The translations under genes and the position numbers were made by a program. DNA of 64,000 nt, taken from the NCBI GenBank assembly GCA_943788815.1, contig CALSRS010000003.1, forward strand, positions 225,193 to 289,192, written 5' to 3'. Below the pieces are notes generated by a model that was not told where the DNA came from, did no database searches, and saw only the letters and a program-made list of their open reading frames with translations. This document shows positions 53,121-62,762 of the stretch, one piece after another. How positions within the stretch are numbered: the first letter of the stretch is position 1; each line of letters begins with the position of its first letter. Source of the stretch: an uncultured Gammaproteobacteria bacterium (GTDB taxonomy: Bacteria; Pseudomonadota; Gammaproteobacteria; Eutrophobiales; Eutrophobiaceae).

Positions 53121-53978
53121 TTATTTTTTTAATTGTTCTCTTTGTTGCTGTTGGCTTTGACCAGCCTTACTAAGTGATTCAGCAAGTTCAGAATCTCGGT
53201 TAAGTATCAATCGAAAATAGGCTTTTGGTACACGAATGAGCTTTGTCTTACCGTTCGTCCTTGCAAATGCTGTACGTTTCCCGGTACTTCCTGGCAACAG
53301 AGACTGTTCACCAAAGTAGCCTCCTTTTTTATGTCTGGCAAGGACAATAATTTCGCCATTGTCATCCATAGTGAAAATTTCTACAGACCCGTCCAGGACA
53401 ACATACAGACAATTTCCTTTTTCAGACTCTTTAAGAATAAACTCGCCAGGTCCAACTGTGCTAATTTCGGTCCAGGTATCAATAGAACTAAGTTCTTTGT
53501 CACGTAAAGATTCAAATAAGCGCATTCCGCTTATGAGTTGCTTTACCTGCTCAGCTTCCGAAGAAGTTGAAGGGACAGTAGTCTCTTCACTGGCATCATC
53601 TTCGCCTGTTAATGTTAACCGGATATATTTTTTATCAATTTTAAACAGCGTAGCTTTTTGAATGGATTTTACTGTCGCATTTCGTCTACCAGTTTCGTCT
53701 ATAACCGTTAATGCCTGTTCGCCAAAAAAATCGCCCGGCCTTAAGGTGGCCATGGAAATATCTCTACCTAATCCTCGCATTAAAACCTCAACTGCACCAT
53801 CCAGCACGATGTACATGCAGTCACCGATCTCAGATTCCTTGATGATGATTTCTTTCATACCATACTCAATAATGCCATTATCAGAGGCATTAAGAATATT
53901 TTGCAATTCACTATCAGATAATGAACTGAAGATCGGAATCTTCTTTAGTATTGCAATATCAGGTTTTTGTTCTGGCAA
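53121..53978 (-). CDS. Protein with two cyclic-nucleotide-binding domains
   Basis: 285 residues holding two cNMP domains (about 12-130 and 150-265) joined by an acidic Ser/Thr-rich linker. Each has the phosphate-binding cassette: GDFFGEQALTVIDETGRRNATV and GGYFGEQSLLPGSTGKRTAFA. No helix-turn-helix, kinase or membrane segment, and a Gln-rich C-terminus; so a regulatory or adaptor protein rather than a CRP-type factor. Ligand unknown. A CRP-like palindrome lies about 115 bases upstream. Confidence 0.82.
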   Translation of the reverse strand: MPEQKPDIAILKKIPIFSSLSDSELQNILNASDNGIIEYGMKEIIIKESEIGDCMYIVLDGAVEVLMRGLGRDISMATLRPGDFFGEQALTVIDETGRRNATVKSIQKATLFKIDKKYIRLTLTGEDDASEETTVPSTSSEAEQVKQLISGMRLFESLRDKELSSIDTWTEISTVGPGEFILKESEKGNCLYVVLDGSVEIFTMDDNGEIIVLARHKKGGYFGEQSLLPGSTGKRTAFARTNGKTKLIRVPKAYFRLILNRDSELAESLSKAGQSQQQQREQLKK

Positions 53979-54073
53979 GCGTGTCTCCTTGGTTTAGATT
54001 ACCGGCGAGTGTTATAAACATGACGAAAAGTTTACCGTCATTGACAAGAAATTTTGTATTGTAGTTCGCAGTT

Positions 54074-54114
54074 AAAAAAAAATACCTGTGATCCAGTTCA
54101 CAAAATTTCACAGG
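54074..54114 (-). terminator. Rho-independent terminator of the exported-protein gene, containing a CRP-like palindrome
   Basis: Read on the minus strand, CCTGTGA and TCACAGG arms (plus 54108-54114 and 54085-54091) flank a 16-base loop and are followed by TA and nine T. This fits termination of the gene ending at 54168. The segment 54087-54102 also reads TGTGA-N6-TCACA, the CRP/Vfr half-site spacing. Confidence 0.7.
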
Positions 54115-54167
54115 AATACCGTCGTACTCCCCGCTTTATACACCCTCGCAGGCATAAGCCCATTGTT

Positions 54168-54545
54168 TTACCGGTTCTGGTTCTTATAAGCACGTAGTGC
54201 GGTATTAAACTGATCGGCTATGGCATTCATTTCATCGACTACCATATTGTATGTTTGAGTAACCTTGGCTTTGAACTCTTCCTTTTGTTCAGCTGATGAA
54301 CTGGATGGAATCTTGGATTCTTCATTCTCCAGGCAGGCAAGAAAGTCATTCCCTTTAGCGAGATAGTCTTTCATATTTTTTTGAAATCCGATCATTTCTG
54401 CTTCTGATGCACTTGAACCATCAACACCAGCTGGTTTGTCAGGATAAGTACAGCTACCAGAAAATTCTAGTGCATCCTGAGCGAATGCAACATTCAATAG
54501 TGATACTGAAACTAGAAATAGAATTGTCCGTAGGGTATTTTTCAT
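54168..54545 (-). CDS. Exported protein of unknown function
   Basis: 125 residues with a clear signal peptide (LRTILFLVSVSLLNVAFAQ). The mature part is helical and charged, with two Cys (one in SGSCTYPDKP, one in FLACLENEESK) that could form a disulfide, and a predicted coiled region (EQKEEFKAKVTQTYNMVVDEMNAIADQFNTAL). GGAGA precedes the ATG. Family not recognised. Divergent from the DUF493 gene. Confidence 0.75.
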   Translation of the reverse strand: MKNTLRTILFLVSVSLLNVAFAQDALEFSGSCTYPDKPAGVDGSSASEAEMIGFQKNMKDYLAKGNDFLACLENEESKIPSSSSAEQKEEFKAKVTQTYNMVVDEMNAIADQFNTALRAYKNQNR

Positions 54546-54691
54546 AATTTTCTCCGATTAAAACATGTATATTTTCAATAAAATCAGCTAATTGTATAGA
54601 TAAAACTCTAAATAAAATACCAGAATAATGGTCTTTCATGTTACATTTTTAACTATTTTTGAGAACCAATATTAACTTTTCATTGATGTGT

Positions 54692-54958
54692 ATGGAAGAA
54701 GAGAACTCAATTTTCAATTTTCCCTGTGATTTCCCTATTAAGGCGATGGGAAAAGCAGATGATGACTTTGATTGCCTGGTGGTAAGCATAATCAGGAATC
54801 ACTGTCCTGTTCTTCTAGAAGGGGCAATAGAAACCCGGTTAAGCTCTGGAGGAAAGTATATCTCAGTTACGGTGACAATTCAGGCTGATAGCAAAATCCA
54901 ACTAGACAAAATCTATGAGGATTTAACAGCAGAATCCCGGGTTCTGATGGCACTGTGA
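54692..54958 (+). CDS. ybeD: DUF493 family protein (YbeD-like)
   Basis: 88 residues from the ATG at 54692 (E. coli YbeD 87); ATG 54686 or TTG 54659 are in frame and no start has a clear ribosome site. FPCDFPIKAMGKADDDFDCLVVSIIRNHCP and the ACT-like KYISVTVTIQADSKIQLDKIYEDL strand-helix match the family. Function unsettled; it almost always precedes lipB, as here, where its TGA overlaps the lipB GTG. Confidence 0.88.
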   Translation: MEEENSIFNFPCDFPIKAMGKADDDFDCLVVSIIRNHCPVLLEGAIETRLSSGGKYISVTVTIQADSKIQLDKIYEDLTAESRVLMAL

Positions 54959-55614
54959 ATAGTTTTCATCTTTATGATCTGGGAAAGATTGAATACTCGG
55001 TGGCATTTTCTCATCAAAAGCAATTCATTGAACAAAGGCATCCTGATACGGTTGATGAAGTTTGGTATATGGAACATCCCCCGGTTTATACACTGGGATT
55101 GTCGGGCAAAACCGAACATATACTCGATGCAGGCAACATTCCACTGGTTCAGACCGACAGAGGAGGACAAATAACCTACCATGGACCAGGTCAGCTTGTG
55201 GTATATCCTTTACTGGACCTCAAGCGCAGAAACATATCCGTAAAGAATTATGTTCATCTGTTAGAGCAGGCCATCATGGAAATGCTAAATAAATTTGAAA
55301 TATCAGCCCAGCGTATCCCTGGAGCACCGGGCGTATATGTTGATAAAAGGAAAATTGCAGCACTGGGCATACGTATTCGTAAAGGTTATTGTTATCATGG
55401 TATATCATTGAACGTAGATATGGATCTGTCTCCATATCGTGGGATTAATCCATGTGGTTATAAAGATATGGCAGTAACACAATTAAAAGACTTGGGTGTG
55501 GATACTAATATAAGCGGTATAATGCCAGTTCTAGCAACAGCCCTAGCCAATCACCTCGGATATGAAAAATATATTCCGGTAGATATAGCCACGGTTGGGA
55601 AAAAGGTAATATAG
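54955..55614 (+). CDS. lipB: Octanoyl-[acyl-carrier-protein]:protein octanoyltransferase
   Basis: Transfers octanoyl from ACP to lipoyl domains. 219 residues (E. coli 213). Active-site Cys in INPCGYKDM and Lys in DKRKIAALGIR; RGGQITYHGPGQLVVYPLLDL is the family signature. GTG start within the stop of the DUF493 gene. Confidence 0.96.
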   Translation: MNSFHLYDLGKIEYSVAFSHQKQFIEQRHPDTVDEVWYMEHPPVYTLGLSGKTEHILDAGNIPLVQTDRGGQITYHGPGQLVVYPLLDLKRRNISVKNYVHLLEQAIMEMLNKFEISAQRIPGAPGVYVDKRKIAALGIRIRKGYCYHGISLNVDMDLSPYRGINPCGYKDMAVTQLKDLGVDTNISGIMPVLATALANHLGYEKYIPVDIATVGKKVI

Positions 55615-55638
55615 CTGTTATAAGCAGGACAAATAAGA

Positions 55639-56622
55639 ATGACATCGGATAGCGAATTAAATAGCAAGCCTAGTAGGCAACAAAGAGGGGAATTAAAGAC
55701 TTCACGTATCCCCATTAAAGTGGTTCCGCAAGAAGGGCCTATGACCAGGAAACCGGCATGGATTAAGGCAAAGGCGCCAACTCATCCCAGGGTCATCGAG
55801 CTTAAGAGACTATTAAGAGAAAAACAGTTGCACACGGTTTGTGAAGAGGCGTCCTGTCCAAACCTGGGAGAGTGTTTTTCCCATGGAACAGCCACTTTTA
55901 TGATCATGGGAGATCTGTGTACCAGGCGATGTCCATTTTGCGATGTTGCCCACGGCAGGCCCAAACCATTAGATACTGAAGAACCCAATAACCTTGCTGA
56001 TGCAATTTTAATGATGAAATTAAAATATGTGGTTATTACATCAGTTGATCGTGATGATTTAAAAGATGGCGGTGCTGAACATTTTGTAAAGTGTGTAAGC
56101 GCAGTAAGAGAGCGTTCGCCAAATACGAAAATTGAAATCCTTGTTCCTGATTTTAGAGGAAGGGGAGAGGTCGCATTAAATATTCTGTCTCAATCACCAC
56201 CTGATGTGTTTAATCATAACCTGGAGACTGTCCCGCGTTTGTATAAAAAAGCCAGACCAGGGTCTGATTACCATTGGTCACTTGATCTCATTAAAAATTT
56301 TAAAGAAGCACATCCCCAGGTTCCAACAAAATCAGGGTTAATGTTAGGACTGGGAGAAGAAATGGATGAAGTGAAAACTGTCATTAAGGATCTGCGCTCT
56401 CATGGTTGTGACATGCTTACATTAGGCCAATACCTACAACCCAGTCGTTATCACCTGCAAGTAGAACGATTTGTGACTCCTGAGGAATTTACTCAGTTAG
56501 GAGAATTTGCGACGAGTCTGGGATTTGAGAATGTTGCCAGTGCACCTATGGTTAGATCGTCATACCATGCAGATTTACAGGCAGCAGGTGAAGATCTTCA
56601 TGAAGTCACGGCTGTAACATAA
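55639..56622 (+). CDS. lipA: Lipoyl synthase (radical SAM)
   Basis: Inserts two sulfurs into octanoyl-lipoyl domains. 327 residues (E. coli 321). Auxiliary cluster ligands Cys68, Cys73 and Cys79 ([12 protein letters not shown]) and radical-SAM Cys94, Cys98 and Cys101 (CTRRCPFC) are intact, and the C-terminal MVRSSYHAD provides the RSSY serine. Completes the lipoylation pair with lipB; faces the M23 gene across 13 bases. Confidence 0.97.
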   Translation: MTSDSELNSKPSRQQRGELKTSRIPIKVVPQEGPMTRKPAWIKAKAPTHPRVIELKRLLREKQLHTVCEEASCPNLGECFSHGTATFMIMGDLCTRRCPFCDVAHGRPKPLDTEEPNNLADAILMMKLKYVVITSVDRDDLKDGGAEHFVKCVSAVRERSPNTKIEILVPDFRGRGEVALNILSQSPPDVFNHNLETVPRLYKKARPGSDYHWSLDLIKNFKEAHPQVPTKSGLMLGLGEEMDEVKTVIKDLRSHGCDMLTLGQYLQPSRYHLQVERFVTPEEFTQLGEFATSLGFENVASAPMVRSSYHADLQAAGEDLHEVTAVT

Positions 56623-56635
56623 ATATCTATCTCGC

Positions 56636-57463
56636 TTAGTTGTCACCCTCAATAAACATAGAGGGGTCAACAGAAACCGTATTTAAAATAACTCCCCAGT
56701 GCAGGTGAGGTGCGGTTACCCTGCCGGTTTGTCCAACTTTTCCTATTGTATCGCCGCGACTAACTTGTTGACCTTTCTCCACCAGGATTTCACTAAGGTG
56801 ACAATACATAGTGACTAAACCCTGACCATGCTCGATAAAAACTGTATTCCCGTTGAAGTAGTAAGAACCAGTGTTAACGACCTTACCAGCTGCCGCTGAT
56901 GCTATGGGTGTGCCTTCAGGTGAGGCGATATCCAGTCCACTATGCGGGTTTCTTGCTTGATTATTAAAAAAACGACGTAGTCCAAATGGACTGCTAATCC
57001 GCCCGGAGACGGGCATGGTCAACTGTAGTGGAACCTCTGTAATTTCACTCCTAATAGCTTTTGCCTGATTAATTATTCCAGATTCCGTTCGAATTCGTTC
57101 CAGATTCGGCGTGGAAGGGTTTACCATCTCCTTATTATTCAGGGTGATATATTGTTCTTCATATTGTTTATCAAAGATTTCAAATTGTTGAGTGATGGTC
57201 TGTGTGCCAAGTTTCAATGTAATTTCATGCATTCCCGGTTTGGCACTTAAGGGTATACCCACTATCGCTTTGTAGTTACCTGTGTTACCTAAAACCATTA
57301 CCTGTTTTTTATTGTATGTGACATTTGGTTTACTATCTGTGTTCAGGTCTATTACCGCGACACCGCCTGGCACACTATGCATTGTTGTTCTGATTTGAGC
57401 CCTAATACCAAGGCTGAATAAGCAACTAAATATAATTACTGTGATTAAAAAATTACGAATCAT
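56636..57463 (-). CDS. Exported M23 family metallopeptidase (LytM domain)
   Basis: 275 residues with a signal peptide (LITVIIFSCLFSLGIRAQ). The N-terminal half is a beta-rich domain (GGVAVIDLNTDSKPNVTYNKKQVMVL). The C-terminal half is the peptidase, with zinc ligands in HSGLDIA and HLHWGV and a full-length loop set, so probably active on peptidoglycan cross-bridges. Overlaps the xseA stop by 11 bases. Confidence 0.92.
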   Translation of the reverse strand: MIRNFLITVIIFSCLFSLGIRAQIRTTMHSVPGGVAVIDLNTDSKPNVTYNKKQVMVLGNTGNYKAIVGIPLSAKPGMHEITLKLGTQTITQQFEIFDKQYEEQYITLNNKEMVNPSTPNLERIRTESGIINQAKAIRSEITEVPLQLTMPVSGRISSPFGLRRFFNNQARNPHSGLDIASPEGTPIASAAAGKVVNTGSYYFNGNTVFIEHGQGLVTMYCHLSEILVEKGQQVSRGDTIGKVGQTGRVTAPHLHWGVILNTVSVDPSMFIEGDN

Positions 57464-58811
57464 TTTTATTGGTCTCGATTATTTTTGAAAGAATAATGCC
57501 ATTAGTAACCCGGGTTGTTGTTTGAGTACCTTTTTTAAGCTTATTGATATCCTTAATGATCTTGCCACTAGTTGTATGCGTTACTATCGCATATCCCCTG
57601 TCCAGGGTAGCCAGCGGACTAATAGTATGTAAAGTATTAGCCAGTCTTTCCATTTGGTTGTGGCTTGATTTTAGCTTGTTTAGCATTGCAGTATAGAGTG
57701 CATGGTGATAATGACTGTTTTTTTCCCGGTATATATTCAATTTTGTCAGTGGATTTAATTTTTGTATTTCAGCATGGTATTTCAATAATGCATTGTGCTT
57801 CAGACTGATGAATGCTGATATGGCTCTGCACATGCGCATATTTAATTCATCAACGCGTTGGATATGATTTTGAATATTTCTAGCAGGATCCAGCAGTTTT
57901 TTACGGCAGTATTCGACTTTATCTCGATATTTTATGAATACCCTGGTGATGTTTCTGGAGAGCGTATTTTGGTGGTTTACAATTGCCAGTTTTATCTGGA
58001 TTACGTCTGGTGTGACAATTTCAGCAGCAACAGAAGGAGTGGGAGCCCTTATATCAGCCACAAAATCAGCAATTGTGAAATCAACCTCATGCCCCACGCC
58101 AGTGACCACAGGTATAGATGATTGGTATATGGCCCTGGCCACACGCTCCTCGTTAAATGACCATAAATCTTCCAGAGAGCCACCACCGCGGGCAAGAATA
58201 ATGACATCACATTCTCGACGTTGGTTAGCAATTTTCAATGCGTTTTCGATCATGTTAGAAGAACCTGCTCCCTGGACTGAAACAGGATATATAATTATTG
58301 TTGCTAAGGGATAACGCCTTGCTAGTACATTTATAATGTCGCGTATAGCAGCCCCCGTTTTAGACGTAATTATGCCTATAGTATAAGGATATGCTGGTAT
58401 CTGCTTTTTATGTTCTTCGTTGAACAAGCCCTCGTCCATGAGTTTCTGTTTTAATTGTTCAAAAGCAAGTTGTAGTGCGCCGACACCTTCAGGCTCCAGT
58501 GTTTCAACAATCAGTTGAAACTCACCCCTGCCTTCATAGAGGCTAGCTTTTGCCTTTAATAATACAGCCATGCCGTTTTCAGGTTGAAATTTTAAAAGTC
58601 GGTTGCGATTTTTAAACATGGCGCACCTGATCTGAGATGATTTGTCCTTTAAGGAAAAATACAGGTGGCCTGAAGCGGGTTGTGCAAAGTTTGAGATTTC
58701 TCCTTGAATCCATAATGGGGGAAATCCAGATTCCAGGGTGTCACGGACTTCCCGAACCAGCCGGGTTACCGAGTAAACATCGCGAAATTCAGAATTTTTC
58801 ATCTGTGTCAT
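57453..58811 (-). CDS. xseA: Exodeoxyribonuclease VII large subunit
   Basis: Single-strand exonuclease subunit, 452 residues (E. coli 456). N-terminal OB domain (PLWIQGEISNFAQPASGHLYFSLKDKSSQIRCAMF), catalytic domain with IGIITSKTGAAIRDI, ARGGGSLEDLWSFNEE and VGHEVDFTIADFVADIRAPTPSVAAE, then a long coiled coil for XseB. An in-frame ATG at 58802 is an alternative start. Divergent from guaB. Confidence 0.96.
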   Translation of the reverse strand: MTQMKNSEFRDVYSVTRLVREVRDTLESGFPPLWIQGEISNFAQPASGHLYFSLKDKSSQIRCAMFKNRNRLLKFQPENGMAVLLKAKASLYEGRGEFQLIVETLEPEGVGALQLAFEQLKQKLMDEGLFNEEHKKQIPAYPYTIGIITSKTGAAIRDIINVLARRYPLATIIIYPVSVQGAGSSNMIENALKIANQRRECDVIILARGGGSLEDLWSFNEERVARAIYQSSIPVVTGVGHEVDFTIADFVADIRAPTPSVAAEIVTPDVIQIKLAIVNHQNTLSRNITRVFIKYRDKVEYCRKKLLDPARNIQNHIQRVDELNMRMCRAISAFISLKHNALLKYHAEIQKLNPLTKLNIYREKNSHYHHALYTAMLNKLKSSHNQMERLANTLHTISPLATLDRGYAIVTHTTSGKIIKDINKLKKGTQTTTRVTNGIILSKIIETNKNDS

Positions 58812-58857
58812 GGTTTTTTGCCTGAAAGATTGGTATGTCTTTGTCTAGAATGCTTGA

Positions 58858-58886
58858 TTTACCCTTAACAGGAATTTGATTATAAT
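58858..58886 (+). promoter_or_regulatory. Probable guaB promoter
   Basis: A perfect TATAAT at 58881-58886 with TTTACC (58858-58863) 17 bases upstream, 36 bp before the guaB ATG in the divergent xseA-guaB gap. No PurR-type palindrome was recognised. Confidence 0.6.
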
Positions 58887-58922
58887 AAACGGTTATTCTA
58901 CCTACTTTGGCCTTATCCATAA

Positions 58923-60383
58923 ATGCGTATTACTGAAGAAGCTCTCACTTTCGATGATGTATTACTGGTACCAGCGTACTCACAGGTATTGCCTCGTCAA
59001 GTACAACTGGATTCCAGGCTGACACGAAATATATCCCTTAATATACCCCTGTTATCAGCTGCCATGGATACTGTGACAGAGGGTAAAACAGCTATTGCTC
59101 TGGCCCAGGAAGGCGGGATAGGCATAATTCATAAAAACATGAGTCCCGAGGACCAGGCGCGCCATGTCAGGCAGGTGAAAAAGTATGAAGCCGGAGTCAT
59201 TCGTGATCCTATTACCGTAGGCCCTATGGTAAGCATACGTGAGGTGATTGAACTTACAAATTCCAATGATATTTCTGGTGTCCCAGTCGTCGATGGAGAA
59301 GAATTAGTAGGAATAGTCACCAGTCGAGATCTTAGATTCGAAACTAAATTTGATGATCCCGTTAAAAATATCATGACATGCAAAGACAAGTTGGTCACTG
59401 TTAAAGAGGGCGCAACTAACGATGAAATTACTGCATTACTTCATAAGTACCGAATTGAGAAAGTACTTGTGGTAAATGATAATTTTTCATTAAGGGGTCT
59501 GGTTACTGTAAAAGATATACATAAATCATTTAAATTCCCCAATGCGTGCAAAGATGGTGCTGAAAGTTTACGTGTTGGCGCTGCCGTCGGGGTAGGAGAA
59601 GGTACCCATAAAAGAGTAGAGGAAATAATAGAAGCAGGTGTTGACGTAATTGTAGTTGATTCGGCACATGGTCATTCAGAAGGCGTTCTGAGTATGGTCA
59701 AGTGGATCAAGAGCAGCTTTCCTGACACTCAGGTGATTGCGGGTAATGTTGCAACATCTGATGGAGCTATTGCCTTGGCTGAGGCAGGGGTTGATGCAGT
59801 AAAAGTTGGAATAGGTCCCGGTTCAATTTGTACTACCCGCATTGTTACCGGTGTAGGAATGCCACAAATAACTGCTGTAAACAATGTTGCTGAGGCCCTT
59901 AAGAAGACAGACATTCCAGTAATATCAGATGGTGGTATCCGTTATTCTGGAGACGTGGCGAAGGCCATAGCTGCCGGAGCACATTCAGTCATGATTGGAG
60001 GGATGTTCGCGGGAACAGAGGAAGCCCCAGGTGAAGTTGAATTGTATCAAGGGCGGTCCTATAAATCTTATCGAGGGATGGGTTCTCTGGGTGCTATGTC
60101 CCAAAGTAATGGGTCATCAGACAGGTATTTTCAGGAAAATGATGAGATTGAAAAACTTGTTCCAGAAGGAGTGGAGGGCAGAGTTCCTTATAAAGGGCCC
60201 TTAAATGCCATTGTCCATCAATTACTTGGAGGACTGCGCGCGGCAATGGGCTACACGGGTTGTCAGAACCTGGAAGAAATGAGAACAAAACCGGTTTTTG
60301 TTCGATTAACGAATGCGGGCGTGAAGGAAAGCCATGTTCATGATGTCACCATTACCAAGGAACCTCCAAATTATCGTGTGTAA
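58923..60383 (+). CDS. guaB: Inosine-5'-monophosphate dehydrogenase
   Basis: First committed step of GMP synthesis, IMP to XMP. 486 residues (E. coli 488). TIM barrel interrupted by two CBS domains (about 95-205). The catalytic Cys loop [18 protein letters not shown], the [10 protein letters not shown] phosphate site and the flap ([13 protein letters not shown]) are intact. guaA follows, forming the guaBA operon. Confidence 0.97.
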   Translation: MRITEEALTFDDVLLVPAYSQVLPRQVQLDSRLTRNISLNIPLLSAAMDTVTEGKTAIALAQEGGIGIIHKNMSPEDQARHVRQVKKYEAGVIRDPITVGPMVSIREVIELTNSNDISGVPVVDGEELVGIVTSRDLRFETKFDDPVKNIMTCKDKLVTVKEGATNDEITALLHKYRIEKVLVVNDNFSLRGLVTVKDIHKSFKFPNACKDGAESLRVGAAVGVGEGTHKRVEEIIEAGVDVIVVDSAHGHSEGVLSMVKWIKSSFPDTQVIAGNVATSDGAIALAEAGVDAVKVGIGPGSICTTRIVTGVGMPQITAVNNVAEALKKTDIPVISDGGIRYSGDVAKAIAAGAHSVMIGGMFAGTEEAPGEVELYQGRSYKSYRGMGSLGAMSQSNGSSDRYFQENDEIEKLVPEGVEGRVPYKGPLNAIVHQLLGGLRAAMGYTGCQNLEEMRTKPVFVRLTNAGVKESHVHDVTITKEPPNYRV

Positions 60384-60458
60384 AGTTGAAAGTGAAAATA
60401 TTAAAAATCATGATTGTATGCACTTTCCACTTTTAATAACTCATATCTAACTGAAAAA

Positions 60459-62030
60459 TTGAATAGTCATTCCGAAAAAATCCTGATTCTGGATTTTGGT
60501 TCACAATTTACCCAGCTGATTGCACGTAGAGTGCGAGAATTAAATGTCTATTGTGAAATTCATCCTTATGACATGGCTGGGAACGACATCATTCAATTTA
60601 ATCCTAAAGCAATCATCCTTTCTGGCGGTCCAGAATCAGTAACAGAATTAAACGATGTTAAAGCACCTGAATCCATATTTAACATGGGTATTCCTCTACT
60701 TGGAATCTGTTACGGAATGCAGACCATGGCAGAACAGCTTGGAGGAAAGGTAAACACATCTTCCATGCGCGAATTTGGACATGCGACTGTACGGGCAAGA
60801 GGACATTCTAATCTGTTAACGGATATACAGGATGATACCAATGAACAGGGACACGGTTTGCTACATGTGTGGATGAGTCATGGTGACCGTGTTGAAGAAC
60901 TTCCTGAAGGTTTTAAGGTTATTGCATCGACAGATAATGCGCCCATAGCCGCAATTGCTGATGAAGAAAGAAAATTTTACGGATTACAATTTCATCCAGA
61001 AGTGACTCACACTACACAGGGCATTGAAATATTGGGACGGTTTATCCACCAGGTTTCAGAGTGTGGTTCAAACTGGACGATGGATAATATTATTGAAGAG
61101 TCTAGGAAAAATATAGAACAGCTGGTTGGAGATGAGAAAGTATTATTGGCACTGTCAGGGGGGGTTGATTCCTCAGTAGTTGCGGCACTGTTACATGAAG
61201 TTATTGGTGACCAGTTAATATGTGTGTTTGTAGATAATGGCTTGTTAAGGCTAAATGAACGGTCACAAGTGATTGAAACTTTTGAACGTCATATGGGTAT
61301 TAACCTGATTTGCGTAGACGCAGAAGAAAGATTTTTATCTGCTCTGTCGGGAGTATCTGAGCCTGAAGAGAAAAGAAAAATTATTGGCAGGGAATTTATC
61401 AAAGTATTTGAAGAAGAATCTGAGAAGCTTGAAGGTATTAAATGGTTAGCACAGGGGACCATCTATCCTGATGTTATAGAATCAGCCGGCTCAAAAACAG
61501 GTAAGGCACATGTTATAAAATCGCATCATAATGTCGGAGGCTTACCGGAAAATATGCATTTGAAGCTGGTAGAACCTCTCAGAGAATTATTCAAGGATGA
61601 AGTTAGAAAACTAGGTGTTGAATTAGGATTGCCCAAAGAAATGGTTTATCGACATCCTTTTCCCGGCCCAGGACTTGGTGTCAGGATTCTTGGAGAGGTA
61701 AATAAAGAATTTGCAGAAATATTAAGACATGCGGATTCAATTTTTATTGAGGAATTATGTACACAAGGATTGTATGACAGTGTTAGTCAGGCGTTCACTG
61801 TGTTCTTGCCGGTTAAATCTGTGGGAGTAAAAGGAGATGCACGAGTCTATGAATACGTTGTGTCTCTTCGAGCAGTGGAAACAGTGGATTTTATGACGGC
61901 CAGATGGGCGCACCTCCCATATGGTTTTCTGGAACACGTTTCTAACCGAATTTTAAATGAAGTCTCTGGTATTTCCAGGGTGGCCTATGATATTTCCAGT
62001 AAACCGCCTGCAACAATTGAGTGGGAGTAG
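60459..62030 (+). CDS. guaA: GMP synthase (glutamine-hydrolysing)
   Basis: XMP to GMP. From TTG 60459 the protein has 523 residues (E. coli 525); a TTG at 60414 would add 15 non-conserved residues. No ATG in frame and no clear ribosome site, so the start is uncertain. Glutaminase domain: nucleophile Cys in [20 protein letters not shown]-pyrophosphatase domain: LSGGVDSSV. Dimerisation domain ends [10 protein letters not shown]. Confidence 0.95.
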   Translation: MNSHSEKILILDFGSQFTQLIARRVRELNVYCEIHPYDMAGNDIIQFNPKAIILSGGPESVTELNDVKAPESIFNMGIPLLGICYGMQTMAEQLGGKVNTSSMREFGHATVRARGHSNLLTDIQDDTNEQGHGLLHVWMSHGDRVEELPEGFKVIASTDNAPIAAIADEERKFYGLQFHPEVTHTTQGIEILGRFIHQVSECGSNWTMDNIIEESRKNIEQLVGDEKVLLALSGGVDSSVVAALLHEVIGDQLICVFVDNGLLRLNERSQVIETFERHMGINLICVDAEERFLSALSGVSEPEEKRKIIGREFIKVFEEESEKLEGIKWLAQGTIYPDVIESAGSKTGKAHVIKSHHNVGGLPENMHLKLVEPLRELFKDEVRKLGVELGLPKEMVYRHPFPGPGLGVRILGEVNKEFAEILRHADSIFIEELCTQGLYDSVSQAFTVFLPVKSVGVKGDARVYEYVVSLRAVETVDFMTARWAHLPYGFLEHVSNRILNEVSGISRVAYDISSKPPATIEWE

Positions 62031-62162
62031 TCCATATAGTTTAAGTTATTGATTTTATTGAAATTTATAGTTAGTAACTTGTTAGAAACTGTAAGTCGTC
62101 AAAAGATTTGGGACAAAATAGCGTAAATATTAAGAGAGACTTTTAACTATTATAGTCTTGTT
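62031..62162. other. guaA downstream region, possible IS end
   Basis: AT-rich, no gene. GTCAAAAGATTTGGGACA (62097-62114) lies beyond the 3' end of the transposase fragment. It may be one terminus of the IS, but no matching inverted repeat is found on the other side, which is deleted. No convincing guaA terminator. Confidence 0.3.
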
Positions 62163-62654
62163 TCACTGATTTATATATATTCTTAAATTTTCCTTTCTCC
62201 TCTGTTGTAATGTTTCGTATTTGATAATGGTTCTTCTATCCATAATTTCATGATAGCGGCCAAAATACATATCTGCCGGCGTAATATTATCAAGTGACTC
62301 ATGGTAACGTTCATGATTGTAGTATTGTACAAATTGCCGGATAGCATGTTCGAGTTCCCACGGATAATAATAGTGCTCCAGCTTCACGACGTTCTTCATG
62401 GAGCGGTGATAGCGTTCTATCTTGCCTTGTGTCATGGGATGGTACGGTGCGCCACGGGTGTGTTGCATCTGATATTTACTCAGATAATCCTTCAATTCCG
62501 AGGAGATATAACAAGGCCCGTTATCACTCAGTAAGCGAGGTCGGTGTTTGACCGTTATCTCGTTGACTCCCGTGGTCTCAATCGCCGCATCCAGCGTCTG
62601 CTTCACGTCATCAGCTGCCATGCTGGTTGTTAACTTCCAGGCAATGATATAGTA
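62163..62654 (-). pseudogene. IS3-family transposase (OrfB) C-terminal fragment
   Basis: The integrase core is recognisable: YIIAWKLTT (codons upstream of the ATG at 62621), HRPRLLSDNGPCYISSEL with the second Asp, and YHPMTQGKIERYHRSMK with the Glu of the DDE triad. The first Asp and the helix-turn-helix region are missing; similarity stops near 62654, about 110 bp before the next gene. An intact ORF could start at 62621, but it would lack a catalytic Asp. A degraded insertion. Confidence 0.85.
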
Positions 62655-62762
62655 TGGAGTAGGAAAAAATCATAAAAAACATTGTGATGTTTGGTGGCCA
62701 ATAACTGTATATGGTTTACTAAAGGCGAAAATATTTTTTCTGGAATAAGGAGGTATCTCACT

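Noticed and set aside
62163-62621. Calling the transposase ORF an intact gene
   Set aside because: It lacks the first catalytic Asp and the N-terminal half; recognisable codons continue upstream of its ATG and then stop abruptly, so it is a fragment.
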